A DNA stretch of 52,513 bases, from positions 1 through 52,513 of the forward strand of contig JAIMBF010000013.1 of the NCBI GenBank assembly GCA_023511585.1, written 5' to 3'. The position numbers and the translations under genes were made by a program. Below are positions 14,689 to 25,222 of the stretch, one piece after another. The notes under the pieces are model-generated. The model saw only the letters and a program-made list of their open reading frames with translations. It did no database searches and was not told the DNA's origin. Source of the stretch: Terriglobia bacterium. Its GTDB lineage: Bacteria > Pseudomonadota > Alphaproteobacteria > Acetobacterales > Acetobacteraceae. Each line of letters opens with the position of its first letter. The stretch's first letter is position 1.

Positions 14689-15342
14689 GTGAGTGTGAGT
14701 GAAGGACCTGCGGCCCCGGGAGGGGGGCAAAACGGGAAGAGCGCGGTATTGCGTCCCTCGCGCGAAGAGGCGGAGGCCGCGGTCCGTGTGCTGCTGCGTT
14801 GGGCGGGGGATGATCCGGACCGCGAGGGTTTGGCCGAAACGCCGGCGCGGGTGGTGCGCGCGTTTGAGGAATTTTTCTCCGGCTACGAAATGGATCCTGT
14901 CTCGTTGCTGGAACGAACATTCGAGGAGGTGGACGGCTACGACGAGATCGTTCTCTTGCGCGATATCCGCCTCGAAAGTTTTTGCGAGCACCATATCGCG
15001 CCGATTATCGGGCGCGCGCATGTCGCCTATCTGCCCCACCGGCGCGTGGTGGGAATCAGCAAGCTCGCGCGCGTGGTGGAAGCCTATGCGAAACGTTTGC
15101 AAGTTCAGGAGAAACTGACCGCGCAGATCGCCAACAGTATCAACGATATTCTGCAGCCGCGCGGGACGGCCGTGATTATCGAGGCGGTGCATCAATGCAT
15201 GACAACGCGCGGCGTGCACAAACCGGGCGTGGTGATGGTGACCTCGCGTATGCTGGGGGCTTTCCGCGACGATGCCTCAACGCGGCGGGAGCTCTTGGCG
15301 ATGATCGGAAGCTCTCCCGGCCCCCTCTTTTCCGAAGGCTAG
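14689..15342 (+). CDS. folE: GTP cyclohydrolase I
   Basis: Converts GTP to 7,8-dihydroneopterin triphosphate, the first step of folate synthesis; cytoplasmic homodecamer. The 217-residue product carries the zinc ligands Cys99 and His102 in SFCEHHIAP and Cys170 in [13 protein letters not shown], with the conserved [20 protein letters not shown] helix between. I choose GTG 14689 because AGGAAG lies 9 bases upstream; a longer in-frame extension would translate the structured leader into an unrelated Pro/Arg-rich peptide. The size agrees with family members (about 200-222 residues). Folate-dependent control through the leader is plausible. Confidence 0.93.
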   Translation: MSVSEGPAAPGGGQNGKSAVLRPSREEAEAAVRVLLRWAGDDPDREGLAETPARVVRAFEEFFSGYEMDPVSLLERTFEEVDGYDEIVLLRDIRLESFCEHHIAPIIGRAHVAYLPHRRVVGISKLARVVEAYAKRLQVQEKLTAQIANSINDILQPRGTAVIIEAVHQCMTTRGVHKPGVVMVTSRMLGAFRDDASTRRELLAMIGSSPGPLFSEG

Positions 15343-15371
15343 CGCCGGCCGTCGCCGGTGCGGCACAAGGG

Positions 15372-15411
15372 GGCGGATTGCGCTCGGCAATCCGCCGCTT
15401 GGTTTTTTTTT
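15372..15411 (+). terminator. Rho-independent terminator after folE
   Basis: GGCGGATTG (15372-15380) and CAATCCGCC (15388-15396) form a perfect 9-base stem with a 7-base loop, followed after six bases by nine T residues. It lies between the convergent folE and usg genes; the T-run supports termination on the plus strand only. Confidence 0.8.
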
Positions 15412-15423
15412 GAAACGAACGCC

Positions 15424-15711
15424 TCAGTGCAGCGAGAAGGTAAACTGGGAATGCCGCCAGCGGCCGGGGGTGATCACATCGGCCGAGGCCACGCGCACGG
15501 AGTGCAGCTTGCCGTCGAGCTCGCGTTGCCAGAACGCGAGAAAACGACGGAGAACCGGGTAATCCGGCACCAGGTCGAAATCTTGCCAGATGAAGCTTTG
15601 CAAGACACTGGGGTGGTCCGGCATATGGTAGAGGATTTCTGCGGTCGTCAGGCGGTAGCCCCGCAATTGTCGGCCGAGATGCATGGTGGCTTTGCTCTCC
15701 AACGGTTTCAT
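15424..15711 (-). CDS. usg: Usg family protein
   Basis: Small protein of 95 residues (86 if the internal ATG at 15684 is used, which has a GGAG 12 bases upstream). The stretch YRLTTAEILYHMPDHPSVLQ, then SFIWQDFDLVPDYPVLRRFLAFWQRELDGKLHSV, is the signature of the Usg family found in Alphaproteobacteria, first noted near tryptophan genes. The molecular function is unknown. It contains many aromatic residues and no signal peptide, so a soluble cytoplasmic protein is likely. It is transcribed divergently from groESL and converges on folE. Confidence 0.85.
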   Translation of the reverse strand: MKPLESKATMHLGRQLRGYRLTTAEILYHMPDHPSVLQSFIWQDFDLVPDYPVLRRFLAFWQRELDGKLHSVRVASADVITPGRWRHSQFTFSLH

Positions 15712-15781
15712 CTACGCATGAGAGGGACTATGCTGCCAAAAGCCGCTCCGGGTTTCAAGAAAAAGATGCAAAAACAAGCGC

Positions 15782-15808
15782 TTAGCACTCATCGGCCGAG
15801 ACTGCTGC
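15782..15808. promoter_or_regulatory. Degenerate second CIRCE element
   Basis: The left arm TTAGCACTC (15782-15790) is a perfect CIRCE half. Nine bases later GACTGCTGC (15800-15808) keeps 6 of 9 bases of the right arm GAGTGCTAA. It lies just upstream of the groES -35, so it could be a weak HrcA half-site or a decayed copy of the intact element 65 bases downstream. Confidence 0.45.
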
Positions 15809-15815
15809 CGGCCCC

Positions 15816-15844
15816 TTGACGGCAAAAACCGCCCTCCCTAGATT
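15816..15844 (+). promoter_or_regulatory. Sigma-70-type promoter of groESL
   Basis: TTGACG (15816-15821) and TAGATT (15839-15844) are separated by 17 bases. The CIRCE operator starts two bases after the -10, the classical arrangement for HrcA repression of groESL. Confidence 0.75.
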
Positions 15845-15846
15845 GC

Positions 15847-15873
15847 CTAGCACTCACCGGGCGAGAGTGCTAA
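15847..15873. promoter_or_regulatory. CIRCE operator (HrcA site)
   Basis: CTAGCACTC-N9-GAGTGCTAA differs from the CIRCE consensus TTAGCACTC-N9-GAGTGCTAA only at the first base. It spans the expected transcription start of groESL. HrcA binding here would hold the chaperonin operon off until heat stress titrates GroEL. Confidence 0.92.
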
Positions 15874-15925
15874 CAGGGCTCCCGTCCGGTCGGAGTTTTA
15901 TTGATCCAATTGGGGAGCAAATCTC

Positions 15926-16240
15926 ATGAATTTCCGTCCTCTGCATGACCGGGTCGTGGTTCGCAGGCTGACCGCCGAGGAGAAGACTGCGGGAGGGATC
16001 ATCATCCCGGATACGGCCAAGGAAAAACCGATGGAAGGTGAAGTCGTTGCCGTCGGCCCCGGCGCGCGCAACGACAAAGGCGAACTGGTGCCGATGGATG
16101 TGAAGCCGGGGGATCGGGTGTTGTTCGGAAAGTGGTCCGGCACCGAGGTGAAGCTTGAGGGGGAGGAACTCCTGATTATGAAGGAGTCCGACATCATGGG
16201 CATCATCGAGGGCGCCGCTGCGAAGAAGAAGGCCGCCTGA
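15926..16240 (+). CDS. groES: Co-chaperonin GroES (Hsp10)
   Basis: Heptameric lid of the GroEL folding chamber. The 104-residue protein begins with the standard [15 protein letters not shown] strand, carries the mobile loop [18 protein letters not shown] (about 19-36) that docks on GroEL, and contains [29 protein letters not shown]. The C-terminus has an alanine/lysine tail. It is first in the CIRCE-controlled operon, 79 bases before groEL, with a GGGAGC ribosome site. Confidence 0.97.
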   Translation: MNFRPLHDRVVVRRLTAEEKTAGGIIIPDTAKEKPMEGEVVAVGPGARNDKGELVPMDVKPGDRVLFGKWSGTEVKLEGEELLIMKESDIMGIIEGAAAKKKAA

Positions 16241-16295
16241 GCAGGTTTTCCCACGCCGCAAGACGGGTCAACCAGGACCGAACGATCGACGATAG

Positions 16296-17957
<1,662 letters not shown>

Positions 17958-17986
17958 GTCTTGGGATCGGCAGATCTCTCTCCAGG

Positions 17987-18015
17987 GGGGCGAGTGGCGA
18001 CACTCGCCCCTTTTT
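17987..18015 (+). terminator. Rho-independent terminator of groESL
   Basis: GGGGCGAGTG (17987-17996) and CACTCGCCCC (18001-18010) form a perfect 10-base stem with a GCGA tetraloop, immediately followed by TTTTT. It closes the groESL transcript 30 bases after the groEL stop. Confidence 0.9.
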
Positions 18016-18218
18016 CTTCGGCAATGCTTGACCCGGCCGGTGTCATGGATCGGTGATTGACAATCGTCGCAGTTTCTGCGCAACTCAAGGCGCAATCGTA
18101 CTTTGGCTTGCCTTGCTGCGCTACCGTTGGACGGGATGCCTTCAAGACGTCCAATAGGCTCGGTTGTCCCACCGCCGCAGAAGGGTTTGCGGCACTTACA
18201 ACGGAGTGCAATACAGCA

Positions 18219-18422
18219 ATGGCTATCGGGACTGTAAAGTGGTTCAATACAACCAAAGGTTACGGATTCATTATGCCGCAGGACGGCGGAAAGGATGTGT
18301 TTGTTCACATCACCGCCGTGCAGGCAGCGGGTCTCCGCGGCCTGAATGAGGGGCAGAAAGTTGCCTACGAGGTTGCCACTGAGCGCGGCAAGGCTGCGGC
18401 AGTGAAACTGCGGATCGTTTGA
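18219..18422 (+). CDS. Cold-shock protein, CspA family
   Basis: Single-stranded nucleic-acid-binding protein of 67 residues, a complete cold-shock domain. RNP1 is KGYGFI (13-18) and RNP2 is VFVHI (27-31), with KWFN before them. The start at 18219 gives the canonical [10 protein letters not shown]; a longer upstream frame adds 54 residues unlike any Csp and is rejected. A long leader follows the groEL terminator: TTGACA at 18057-18062 is a possible -35, and CGCAG-TTT-CTGCG forms a small hairpin, consistent with the long 5' leaders typical of csp genes. Confidence 0.93.
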   Translation: MAIGTVKWFNTTKGYGFIMPQDGGKDVFVHITAVQAAGLRGLNEGQKVAYEVATERGKAAAVKLRIV

Positions 18423-18606
18423 ATTTTCAACCTTCGGTAGGTTAGGGCTTGGGGTTTCGCAGACAATGGCTCACGGCCTTGGCAATGCGATCCCCGGGCT
18501 TTATCCTTGTTCTCACAAATCCACCGTGTGCCAGGATCGATCAGGTAAGAACAACCCGCAAAAACGCGGCGGTGGTTTTGCAAGATGACTTGGGAGTAAA
18601 TGAAAA

Positions 18607-18810
18607 ATGCCGATCGGAACGGTCAAGTGGTTCAATCCAACCAAGGGATACGGCTTCATCGTGCCGCAGGATGGGGGGAAGGATGTTTTCGTTCATATCA
18701 CCGCCGTGCAGGCGGCCGGGTTGAAAAGCCTGAACGACGGGCAAAAGATTTCATACGAAATCACCAAGGAGCGCGGCAAGGACACCGCCACCAAGTTGAA
18801 ATTGCTCTAG
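18607..18810 (+). CDS. Cold-shock protein, CspA family (second copy)
   Basis: A second 67-residue cold-shock-domain protein, 50 of 67 residues identical to the one encoded at 18219-18422, with the same KGYGFI and VFVHI RNA-binding motifs. The ribosome site is GGGAG with the ATG 12 bases on. The 184-base gap before it has small hairpins (AACCT/AGGTT near 18430; CCGC/GCGG near 18557) and may be its own leader. Tandem duplication followed by drift, mostly in the C-terminal half, explains the pair. Confidence 0.93.
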   Translation: MPIGTVKWFNPTKGYGFIVPQDGGKDVFVHITAVQAAGLKSLNDGQKISYEITKERGKDTATKLKLL

Positions 18811-18835
18811 CGCGATTTTTGCTTGGGACTACGGA

Positions 18836-18874
18836 GACCCGCAAGAGTCTCTCGGCTTTTGCGGGGTCCTGTTT
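18836..18874 (+). terminator. Terminator after the second csp gene
   Basis: GACCCGCAA (18836-18844) pairs with TTGCGGGGTC (18859-18868) with one bulged G, followed by CTGTTT. The T-tract is short, so the call is moderate. Confidence 0.5.
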
Positions 18875-19036
18875 AGGGGGCGAAACGGACGGCGCTTTCC
18901 GTTTTCGCCGGCCTGCCGTCTTTCGGAATCATCTCCGCCCATTCTTCACATGCCGAACGGCATCGGGTCGGTTACGGGCATGATCGCGGCACGCCGCGCT
19001 GTTGCCCGGAAGAATTTTCGCTTGCACTGAATTGCA

Positions 19037-19888
19037 ATGGATGTGCCGGCGGCATCTCTTCCGACGCTCTTTGCAATCTCCGTCGGCGCCAGCGCGCTCG
19101 GCGGGGCGCTCGGAATGGCGACCGGCATCTTCATTGTTCCGCTTTTGACCATTCTTGCGGGCATCGATGTCCGTATCGCGATCGGTGCCAGTCTTGTTTC
19201 GGTCATCGCCTGCTCCTGCGGAAGCGCCGCATCGTTTCTCAAGCAGCGGCTCACGAATGTGCGGCTGGCGCTCGTGTTAGAAACGGCAACAACCCTTGGA
19301 GCTGCAAGCGGCGTGGCACTTTCCGGTGCGGTTCCGGTTCCTTTTCTTTATGCAATATTTGCGGTGGTGCTTCTCGTCTCTGCCTGGCAGATGCTGCGGC
19401 GTCGAGAAGCCGCCATGGCACCTGCTCCGGCAGGGCGGTCCCGCAAATGGGTGCGCAAGCTTGATTCGGTCTATCCGGACCACACCGTGGGCAGCGAGGT
19501 GCGATATCGGGTAGACCGTCTGCCGGCGGGACTGGCGTTGATGTACGGCGCCGGGCTGCTCTCGGCGCTTCTTGGAATCGGCAGCGGAGTGCTGAAAATT
19601 CCCGCAATGGACACGGCGCTTCGCTTACCGATCAAGGTTTCATCAGCCACCTCGAACTTCATGATCGGCGTGACGGCCGCCGCCAGTGCCGGCTCTTATT
19701 TCATGCGCGGCGCAATCGTGCCGGAGATTGCCGGCCCGGTGGCTTTGGGCTCCGTTGTCGGAGCGGTTCTGGGGGCGCGCCTGCTCGCGTTCATTTCACC
19801 AGGCAAGCTTCGCGTGGTTTTCGTGGTCGTGCTTATTGTGTTAGCCGTCAAGATGGCGTTCATGGCGATCGGAATGCGCGGATTATGA
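19037..19888 (+). CDS. Sulfite exporter TauE/SafE family membrane protein
   Basis: Polytopic inner-membrane protein of 283 residues, about eight helices in two repeated halves. Each half has a TauE-like glycine-rich opening: GGALGMATGIFIVPLLTILAG near the N-terminus and GLLSALLGIGSGVLKIPAMD near 175. The family moves sulfite, sulfoacetate and other organic anions. The start ATG 19037 has no strong ribosome site, so the N-terminus is slightly uncertain. The next gene encodes a DUF1634 protein in ATGA overlap, a frequent pairing for this subfamily. Confidence 0.85.
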   Translation: MDVPAASLPTLFAISVGASALGGALGMATGIFIVPLLTILAGIDVRIAIGASLVSVIACSCGSAASFLKQRLTNVRLALVLETATTLGAASGVALSGAVPVPFLYAIFAVVLLVSAWQMLRRREAAMAPAPAGRSRKWVRKLDSVYPDHTVGSEVRYRVDRLPAGLALMYGAGLLSALLGIGSGVLKIPAMDTALRLPIKVSSATSNFMIGVTAAASAGSYFMRGAIVPEIAGPVALGSVVGAVLGARLLAFISPGKLRVVFVVVLIVLAVKMAFMAIGMRGL

Positions 19889-20205
19889 CCATGACGGTGT
19901 CCACATCGGATATTCCCGATCGTTTGAATAGCCACTTGATGCGGCTTTTGGGTTTTGGAACCTGGGTCTCTTGCGCGCTCATCGCCGCGGGAATGGTGTT
20001 GCAAGCGCTGGGCTTTCCCGCGCACGCGGGAGCCGGGCATTTGATCTCAGCCGGAATCGTGCTGCTGATCGCGCTTCCGACACTGCGCGTTGCGGTGATG
20101 GGGATCTGGTTTCTGTTGCATCGCGATCTCGAATTCACTGTGATCGCCGCGCTCGTTTTGGCGATTATCGCGGCATCGACTTTCTTCGGAGCCGGGGCGC
20201 ATTAA
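19885..20205 (+). CDS. DUF1634 family membrane protein
   Basis: 106-residue protein with three hydrophobic segments (about 25-43, 51-75 and 85-103). The HLMRLLGFGTWVSCALIAAGM opening and the LRVAVMGIWFLLHRDLEFTVIA segment match DUF1634 proteins, which are regularly encoded next to TauE/SafE exporters. The four-base overlap with the exporter gene suggests a small accessory subunit of that transporter. No enzymatic motif is visible. Confidence 0.75.
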   Translation: MTMTVSTSDIPDRLNSHLMRLLGFGTWVSCALIAAGMVLQALGFPAHAGAGHLISAGIVLLIALPTLRVAVMGIWFLLHRDLEFTVIAALVLAIIAASTFFGAGAH

Positions 20206-20220
20206 CGGGCAATATTGCGT

Positions 20221-20246
20221 GCCGGTTTCCGGAACTCGGAAACGGC
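20221..20246. other. Hairpin between convergent genes
   Basis: GCCGGTTTCCG and CGGAAACGGC pair (one bulge) around a GAACT loop, between the DUF1634 gene and argF that converge on it. No T-run follows on either strand. It may slow or end transcription from both sides. Confidence 0.4.
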
Positions 20247-20283
20247 CGATCACAGAACCGGCGCCCCGCGCCCTTCCGCCGCC

Positions 20284-21243
20284 TTAACGCAGCGCACCAA
20301 GCACCCAGGCCAGCACGCCTTTTTGCGCATGCAGCCGGTTTTCCGCTTCATCGAAGACCACCGATTGCGGGCCGTCGATCACTTCATCGGTGACTTCCTC
20401 GCCCCGATGCGCCGGCAGACAATGCATGAAAATCGCATCTTCCGCGGCGGCGGCCATCAACGCGCGGGTGACCTGATAAGGGGCAAGAAGATCGCGGCGG
20501 TTGGCATTCGGCGGATCCGACATGCTCACCCAGGTGTCCGTCACCACGCACCGGGCCCCTTGAACGGCGACGAAGGGATCCCGCATCAGCTCGATCCGCC
20601 CGCCGAGCGCTTGGGCCCAAGCTAGCACTTCGGGCCGCGGGGCAAGCTCGGCCGGGGTGGCGAGCCTCAAGGTGAAGCCGAAACGCACGGCTGCCTCGAT
20701 CCAGCTTTGCGCCACGTTATTGCCGGCGCCGCACCAGGCCACCACTTGCCCGGCGATCGGGCCGCGATGCTCCTCAAAGGTCAGGATATCCGCCATGACC
20801 TGACACGGGTGCGAGGTATCGGTCAGCCCATTGATCACCGGCACCGTGGCGTGCTCGGCAAGTTCATGCAATTTCGCCGCCCGATCCGTGCGCAGCATAA
20901 TGGCATCCACAAAGCGGGAGAGAACGCGCGCGGTATCCGCAACCGTCTCCCCTCGGCCCAATTGCATGTCGCGCCCGGCCAGCACCACCACCTCGCCGCC
21001 CAACTGCCGCATCGCCAGCTCGAAACTCACGCGGGTTCGGGTGCTGGGTTTTTCAAAAATGAGCGCGAGCGTGCGCCCGGTGAGCGGGCGTGAATTCAGC
21101 GTTCCGGCTCGCTTGAAACCGGCGGCGGCATCCAGCATTTGCCGCAGGGTTGCGGCATCGAAATCCTTCAAATCCAGGAAATGGCGCGGCGGCGGGCGCG
21201 AGACGGCGCTGCTTTCCGCATGCGTTGGCGTGACCTGGCTCAT
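20284..21243 (-). CDS. argF: Ornithine carbamoyltransferase
   Basis: Condenses ornithine and carbamoyl phosphate to citrulline in arginine synthesis; cytoplasmic trimer. The 319-residue enzyme shows the carbamoyl-phosphate site [13 protein letters not shown], the HPCQ motif ([11 protein letters not shown]) and the C-terminal [11 protein letters not shown] ornithine-site motif. The start at 21243 lies in an ATGA overlap with argD, marking one operon; a longer upstream frame merely runs into argD. The length matches the family. Confidence 0.95.
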   Translation of the reverse strand: MSQVTPTHAESSAVSRPPPRHFLDLKDFDAATLRQMLDAAAGFKRAGTLNSRPLTGRTLALIFEKPSTRTRVSFELAMRQLGGEVVVLAGRDMQLGRGETVADTARVLSRFVDAIMLRTDRAAKLHELAEHATVPVINGLTDTSHPCQVMADILTFEEHRGPIAGQVVAWCGAGNNVAQSWIEAAVRFGFTLRLATPAELAPRPEVLAWAQALGGRIELMRDPFVAVQGARCVVTDTWVSMSDPPNANRRDLLAPYQVTRALMAAAAEDAIFMHCLPAHRGEEVTDEVIDGPQSVVFDEAENRLHAQKGVLAWVLGALR

Positions 21244-22442
21244 GCAGCGGCGACTGCTCTCTTGTTTGCGGTTTTGTGAAGCCGCGCTGCCGCCGCGCGC
21301 AACATATCCAGCGCGGCATCGCATTCCGCGTCGGAAACGATCAACGGCGGCATCAGCCGCACCACATTTTCCGCGGCGTTGATGACCAATAGCCCCTCTT
21401 GAATAAGCGCCTCCTGCACCTCGGCTTGCGGAAGGGCGCATTTCAGGCCAAGCAACAGGCCTTGGCCGCGCGCCTCCGTAAACACGGTGGGGAATTTCTG
21501 CACAAGCGCCTCCAGGCCTGCTTTCAGCCGCGCCCCCTTGCGGACGACGTCATCGAGAAAGCCCGGGGAAAGGATCACATCCAAGACCGCATGCGCAGCG
21601 GCACATGCCAGCGGGTTGCCGCCGAAGGTGCTGCCGTGCGAGCCCGGGGTCAGATGCTTGGCCAAGCTCTCGCGTGCGAGGATCGCCCCCATGGGGAAGC
21701 CTCCCGCAATGCCTTTCGCCGCCGAGGCCACGTCCGGCGCCACCCCGGCCCATTCATGCGCAAACAACCTGCCGGTCCGTCCCATGCCGCATTGCACCTC
21801 ATCCATGGCAAGGATCAGACCGTGCTCATCGCACAGCGCGCGCAGTGCTTTCAGAAACGCCGGCGTGCAGGCGCGTATGCCGCCTTCTCCCTGGATGGGC
21901 TCGACAAGAATGCCCGCGGTCTGTGGGCCGATGGCCGCGCGCACGGCTTCGATATCGTTCAGCGGCACGTGGTCGAAGCCGTCCACCACCGGGCCGAAGC
22001 CTGCCAGGTATTTGGCATTGCCGGTGGCGGCAAGGGTTGCCAGCGTGCGCCCGTGAAAAGCCCCTTCGAAGCAAATCAGCCGATACCGCTCCGGCCGACC
22101 GGTCTCGGCCATGGCTTTGCGCACGATCTTAATCAGCCCTTCATTAGCCTCCGCCCCGGAGTTGCAGAAAAACACGCTATCGGCAAAGCTCGCGTCCACC
22201 AGCCTTTGGGCCAGCCGCTCGGCCTCGGGAATGCGAAAGACGTTGGAGACGTGAATCACGCGCGCGGCTTGCGCGGTAATCGCTCCAACCAGTTGGGGAT
22301 GATTGTGCCCAAGCGAGGAGGTTGCGACACCGCTGCCGAAATCCAGGTATCGTCGGCCCTGATCCGACCAAAGCCACACGCCTTCGCCCCGCTCGAACGC
22401 GATTGGGGCACGGCTGTAAGTCGGCATCAGGGCAGCAATCAT
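21240..22442 (-). CDS. argD: Acetylornithine aminotransferase
   Basis: PLP enzyme converting N-acetylglutamate semialdehyde to N-acetylornithine. The 400-residue product carries the PLP elements [32 protein letters not shown]-type Asp (here [13 protein letters not shown]) and the Schiff-base lysine in [14 protein letters not shown]. The start at 22442 is supported by a GGAG a few bases upstream and by the typical MPTY following. It is cotranscribed with argF and divergent from recX, with 116 bases between them. Confidence 0.95.
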   Translation of the reverse strand: MIAALMPTYSRAPIAFERGEGVWLWSDQGRRYLDFGSGVATSSLGHNHPQLVGAITAQAARVIHVSNVFRIPEAERLAQRLVDASFADSVFFCNSGAEANEGLIKIVRKAMAETGRPERYRLICFEGAFHGRTLATLAATGNAKYLAGFGPVVDGFDHVPLNDIEAVRAAIGPQTAGILVEPIQGEGGIRACTPAFLKALRALCDEHGLILAMDEVQCGMGRTGRLFAHEWAGVAPDVASAAKGIAGGFPMGAILARESLAKHLTPGSHGSTFGGNPLACAAAHAVLDVILSPGFLDDVVRKGARLKAGLEALVQKFPTVFTEARGQGLLLGLKCALPQAEVQEALIQEGLLVINAAENVVRLMPPLIVSDAECDAALDMLRAAAARLHKTANKRAVAAA

Positions 22443-22558
22443 CGGAGCTCCATGAACTTGGGACGAATCAAAAGAATAGCTTTGCGGAAGCTCTATCGCG
22501 AAGTCAAACACGCATAAAGCATGACGGGCAAAATCAGGGAGAATTTCTGCCAAAGGCC

Positions 22559-23176
22559 ATGAATACGCAAGCGAAGGGCAAACGAAGCAGCGAAAGAAGC
22601 GCGGGCGCGCCGCCGGACGAGGCTGTTCTGCACGAAGCGGCATTGTCTTACCTCGCGCGCTTTGCCACCACCCAAGCCAGGCTTCGGCAGGTTCTGGGGC
22701 GACGTATCGCGCGCTGGGCGAGGGTGGCAGAAAGGGAAGGAATGGCGGCGGAGGCGCGGGCAGATGCGGTGCGGCAGTCTTGGCAGGCGGTGGAACGCGT
22801 GGTCGGGCGCCTGGTTGAGTCGGGCTTGGTGAACGATCAAGCCTTTGCGCACACGCGCGCCGAGCGGCTGAGGCGGAGCGGCCACTCCCGCGCTTTCGTG
22901 GCGGCGCATTTGCTGGTTCGGGGGGTGGACCGAGAGACCGTGAAAGCGGCCGCGGTGACGGATCCCGAGATGGAGCTTGCCGCCGCAGCGGTGCTGGCGC
23001 GGCAGCGGCGGTTCGGTCCGTTTCGCGCGGGCTCCGGCGATGCCGGCAGGCTGAGGCGGGAACTCGGCGCTTTGGCCCGTGCCGGGTTCAGTGAAGACGT
23101 TTCCCGCCGGGTGCTGGCGCTGAGCGCCGAGGAGGCCGAAGCCTTGATTGCGCGGCTGAAGAGAGAGGCCGGATGA
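22559..23176 (+). CDS. recX: Regulatory protein RecX
   Basis: Modulates RecA filament assembly. The 205-residue protein is mostly charged helices with the RecX pattern: AALSYLARFATTQARLRQVLGRR, then VVGRLVESGLVNDQAFAHTRAERL (the 'D.xFA..' element) and a third repeat ending RRELGALARAGFSEDVSRRVL. The ATG 22559 is chosen because upstream in-frame sequence overlaps the argD start and is not RecX-like. It is slightly longer than E. coli RecX (166) at the N-terminus. Its stop overlaps the MFS gene start (ATGA). Confidence 0.85.
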   Translation: MNTQAKGKRSSERSAGAPPDEAVLHEAALSYLARFATTQARLRQVLGRRIARWARVAEREGMAAEARADAVRQSWQAVERVVGRLVESGLVNDQAFAHTRAERLRRSGHSRAFVAAHLLVRGVDRETVKAAAVTDPEMELAAAAVLARQRRFGPFRAGSGDAGRLRRELGALARAGFSEDVSRRVLALSAEEAEALIARLKREAG

Positions 23177-24387
23177 AACCCCGAGGAGGCGCCGGAATCG
23201 CCGCCGCTTCGCCGCCGGCCCACGCGGCTTCCGCCCGGGCGGGCTTTGCCATTCTCGGCGGGGTTGCCGCGACGTTTTTGGGGGTGGGGCTGCAGCGCTT
23301 CGCGTATTCGCCACTGCTGCCGGCCATGATTGCCGCGCACTGGGTGGGGGCGGGGGCGGGCGGTGCACTGGCCGGGGCAAATCTGGGCGGCTACCTTCTG
23401 GGCGCACTCGCCGCGCCGATGCTGGGAAGAATGCTCGGCGTGCGCCCCGCCTTGCGGCTCGCGATGCTCGGCGTTGCCGTGTGTTTTGCGTTATGCGCCT
23501 GGCCCGGAGGGTTTTGGTGGCTGCTCCCTTGGCGCGTTTTGGCGGGATTGGTGGGCGGCGTGCTGATGGTGCTGGCGGGCCCGGCGGTGCAGGTGATCGT
23601 GCCGCTTCGTTTGCGCGGGCTTGCTTCGGGGCTTACCTTTGTCGGGGTCGGGCTTGGGATTATGGCGGGCGCTGGGGTGGTGCCGGCACTGCTCCCCTCC
23701 GGCCTTTCCGCTGCCTGGCTCGCGCTTGCGGTGACGTCGTTAGCCATTGCCGGGGTGGCCTGGTGGGCTTGGCCACGAGACCTTCCCCCTCCCGCTGCCG
23801 CCGCGAGAACACAAAAGGGCGCAAACGCAGGGCGGTTGGACGGAGTCGAAAAACGCGCCACGGCATGGTTGCTGATTACGGTTTATGCTTTGGCGGCAAC
23901 GGCCTCGTCCGCGCATATGTTTTGGTGGCCAGACTTCATCGCCCGCGGCCTCGGCTGGGGCGCCAAGAGCGGCGCTTTCTTCTGGCTACTTTACGGGTTT
24001 GCAGGGGTGGCCGGAACGGCGCTCTGCGGCCGATTGGCGGATCTCTTCGGCACGCGGCGGGCGCTGCTCGGCGCCCTGTTTGCGCAGGCTGCGGCGCTGG
24101 CGCTCCCGCTTTTCAGCATAAGTGGGCCGGCTTTGTTGCTTTCGACGCTTTTGGCCGGCAGCACCATTATCGGGCTGACCGCCCTGGTGCTCATCCGAGC
24201 CCGAGAAATTGCGGGCGAAGGGGCGGCCCGGCTTTGGGGCATCAACACCGCTGCCTTCGGCGCCGCCCAAACCGCCGCTGGCTTTCTGTTTGCTTGGGTC
24301 TATGCCGTAAGCGGCAGCCATTTTCCGCTTTTTGGCATTGCCCTGATCGCCGCTCTGCTGGCCATTCCTTTGGCTTTCCGTGCTTGA
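23173..24387 (+). CDS. MFS transporter, YbfB/YjiJ-like family
   Basis: Inner-membrane transporter of 404 residues with about 12 hydrophobic segments. Features: LGVGLQRFAYSPLLPAM in the first helix, typical of the YbfB/YjiJ group, and a cytoplasmic loop with basic residues at about 200-225 between the two halves. The group is poorly characterised and thought to export or import small metabolites. Its ATGA overlap with recX is probably positional rather than functional. It converges on rsmA with only 7 bases between them. Confidence 0.82.
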   Translation: MKPRGGAGIAAASPPAHAASARAGFAILGGVAATFLGVGLQRFAYSPLLPAMIAAHWVGAGAGGALAGANLGGYLLGALAAPMLGRMLGVRPALRLAMLGVAVCFALCAWPGGFWWLLPWRVLAGLVGGVLMVLAGPAVQVIVPLRLRGLASGLTFVGVGLGIMAGAGVVPALLPSGLSAAWLALAVTSLAIAGVAWWAWPRDLPPPAAAARTQKGANAGRLDGVEKRATAWLLITVYALAATASSAHMFWWPDFIARGLGWGAKSGAFFWLLYGFAGVAGTALCGRLADLFGTRRALLGALFAQAAALALPLFSISGPALLLSTLLAGSTIIGLTALVLIRAREIAGEGAARLWGINTAAFGAAQTAAGFLFAWVYAVSGSHFPLFGIALIAALLAIPLAFRA

Positions 24388-24394
24388 GCCCGGA

Positions 24395-25222
24395 TTAAGC
24401 GAGCAGCGCGGCGAGTTGGGCAAACTCGGCAACCGAAAGGCTTTCCGCTCGTCGTTCCCCGGAAATTCCCGCCCGCGCCAGCAGCGCCTCTCCGCCGAGC
24501 GGCGCCAGCGTTCTCCGCAACATCTTGCGCCGCTGCCCGAAAGCCGCCGCGGTGAGCCGTTCCAAAGCCTCGCGCAGGCGGGTATCGGGTAAGGGGCGGC
24601 GGGGCCGCAATTGCACCACGGCGGAAGAGACTTTCGGCGGCGGCACGAAGGCCTGTGGTGAAAGCCGCAGCACCAGCCGCACATCGCATAACAACTGCGC
24701 CAGCACGGAAAGCCGCCCGTAGGTGGCGCTGTTCGGCGCGGCGATGATGCGCTGGGCGACTTCCTCTTGGAACATCAGCGTCATTTGCTCAAAGGCGTCC
24801 GCCTGATGAAGCCAGCCAATCAGCAGCGAAGTGCCGATGTTATAGGGCAAATTGGCGATGATCTGGCGCGGCGGCGGAACCAGCGCGGCAAGATCGAGCG
24901 CGCGCGCATCGGCGGCAAGAATTTGCAATCGGCCCGATGCATGAACCGCAAGTTCCTCCAGTGCGCCGACGGCGCGCGGGTCGACCTCGACGGCAAGGAT
25001 GCTTTCGGCCTCGCTGGCCAGCAAAGCCCGGGTGAGCCCCCCGGGGCCGGCGCCGATTTCGACGACATGCCGCCCGGTAAGCGGGCCGGCCGCGCGCACG
25101 ATGCGGGCGGCAAGAGCAGGGTCCAGCAAAAAATGCTGGCCGAGCGAGCGGCGTGCAGAAAGCCCGTGCCGGGCGATGACCTCTCGAAGCGGCGGCAGGG
25201 GCGCAAGGGTTGTCGTGTTCAC
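24395..25222 (-). CDS. rsmA: 16S rRNA (adenine1518/1519-N6) dimethyltransferase
   Basis: Dimethylates two adjacent adenines near the 3' end of 16S rRNA late in ribosome assembly. The 275-residue protein has the KsgA landmarks SLGQHFLLDP, SAM motif VVEIGAGPGGLT, and the catalytic NLPYNI motif, with a helical C-terminal domain containing FGQRRKMLRRTL. The ATG overlaps the surA stop by 4 bases, so translation is coupled. In many proteobacteria pdxA lies between surA and rsmA, but not here. Confidence 0.95.
   Translation of the reverse strand: MNTTTLAPLPPLREVIARHGLSARRSLGQHFLLDPALAARIVRAAGPLTGRHVVEIGAGPGGLTRALLASEAESILAVEVDPRAVGALEELAVHASGRLQILAADARALDLAALVPPPRQIIANLPYNIGTSLLIGWLHQADAFEQMTLMFQEEVAQRIIAAPNSATYGRLSVLAQLLCDVRLVLRLSPQAFVPPPKVSSAVVQLRPRRPLPDTRLREALERLTAAAFGQRRKMLRRTLAPLGGEALLARAGISGERRAESLSVAEFAQLAALLA

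Noticed and set aside
18057-18218. 54-residue N-terminal extension of the first cold-shock protein.
   Set aside because: Cold-shock proteins start directly at [10 protein letters not shown]; the extension is not repeated in the paralogue and covers the likely promoter and leader.
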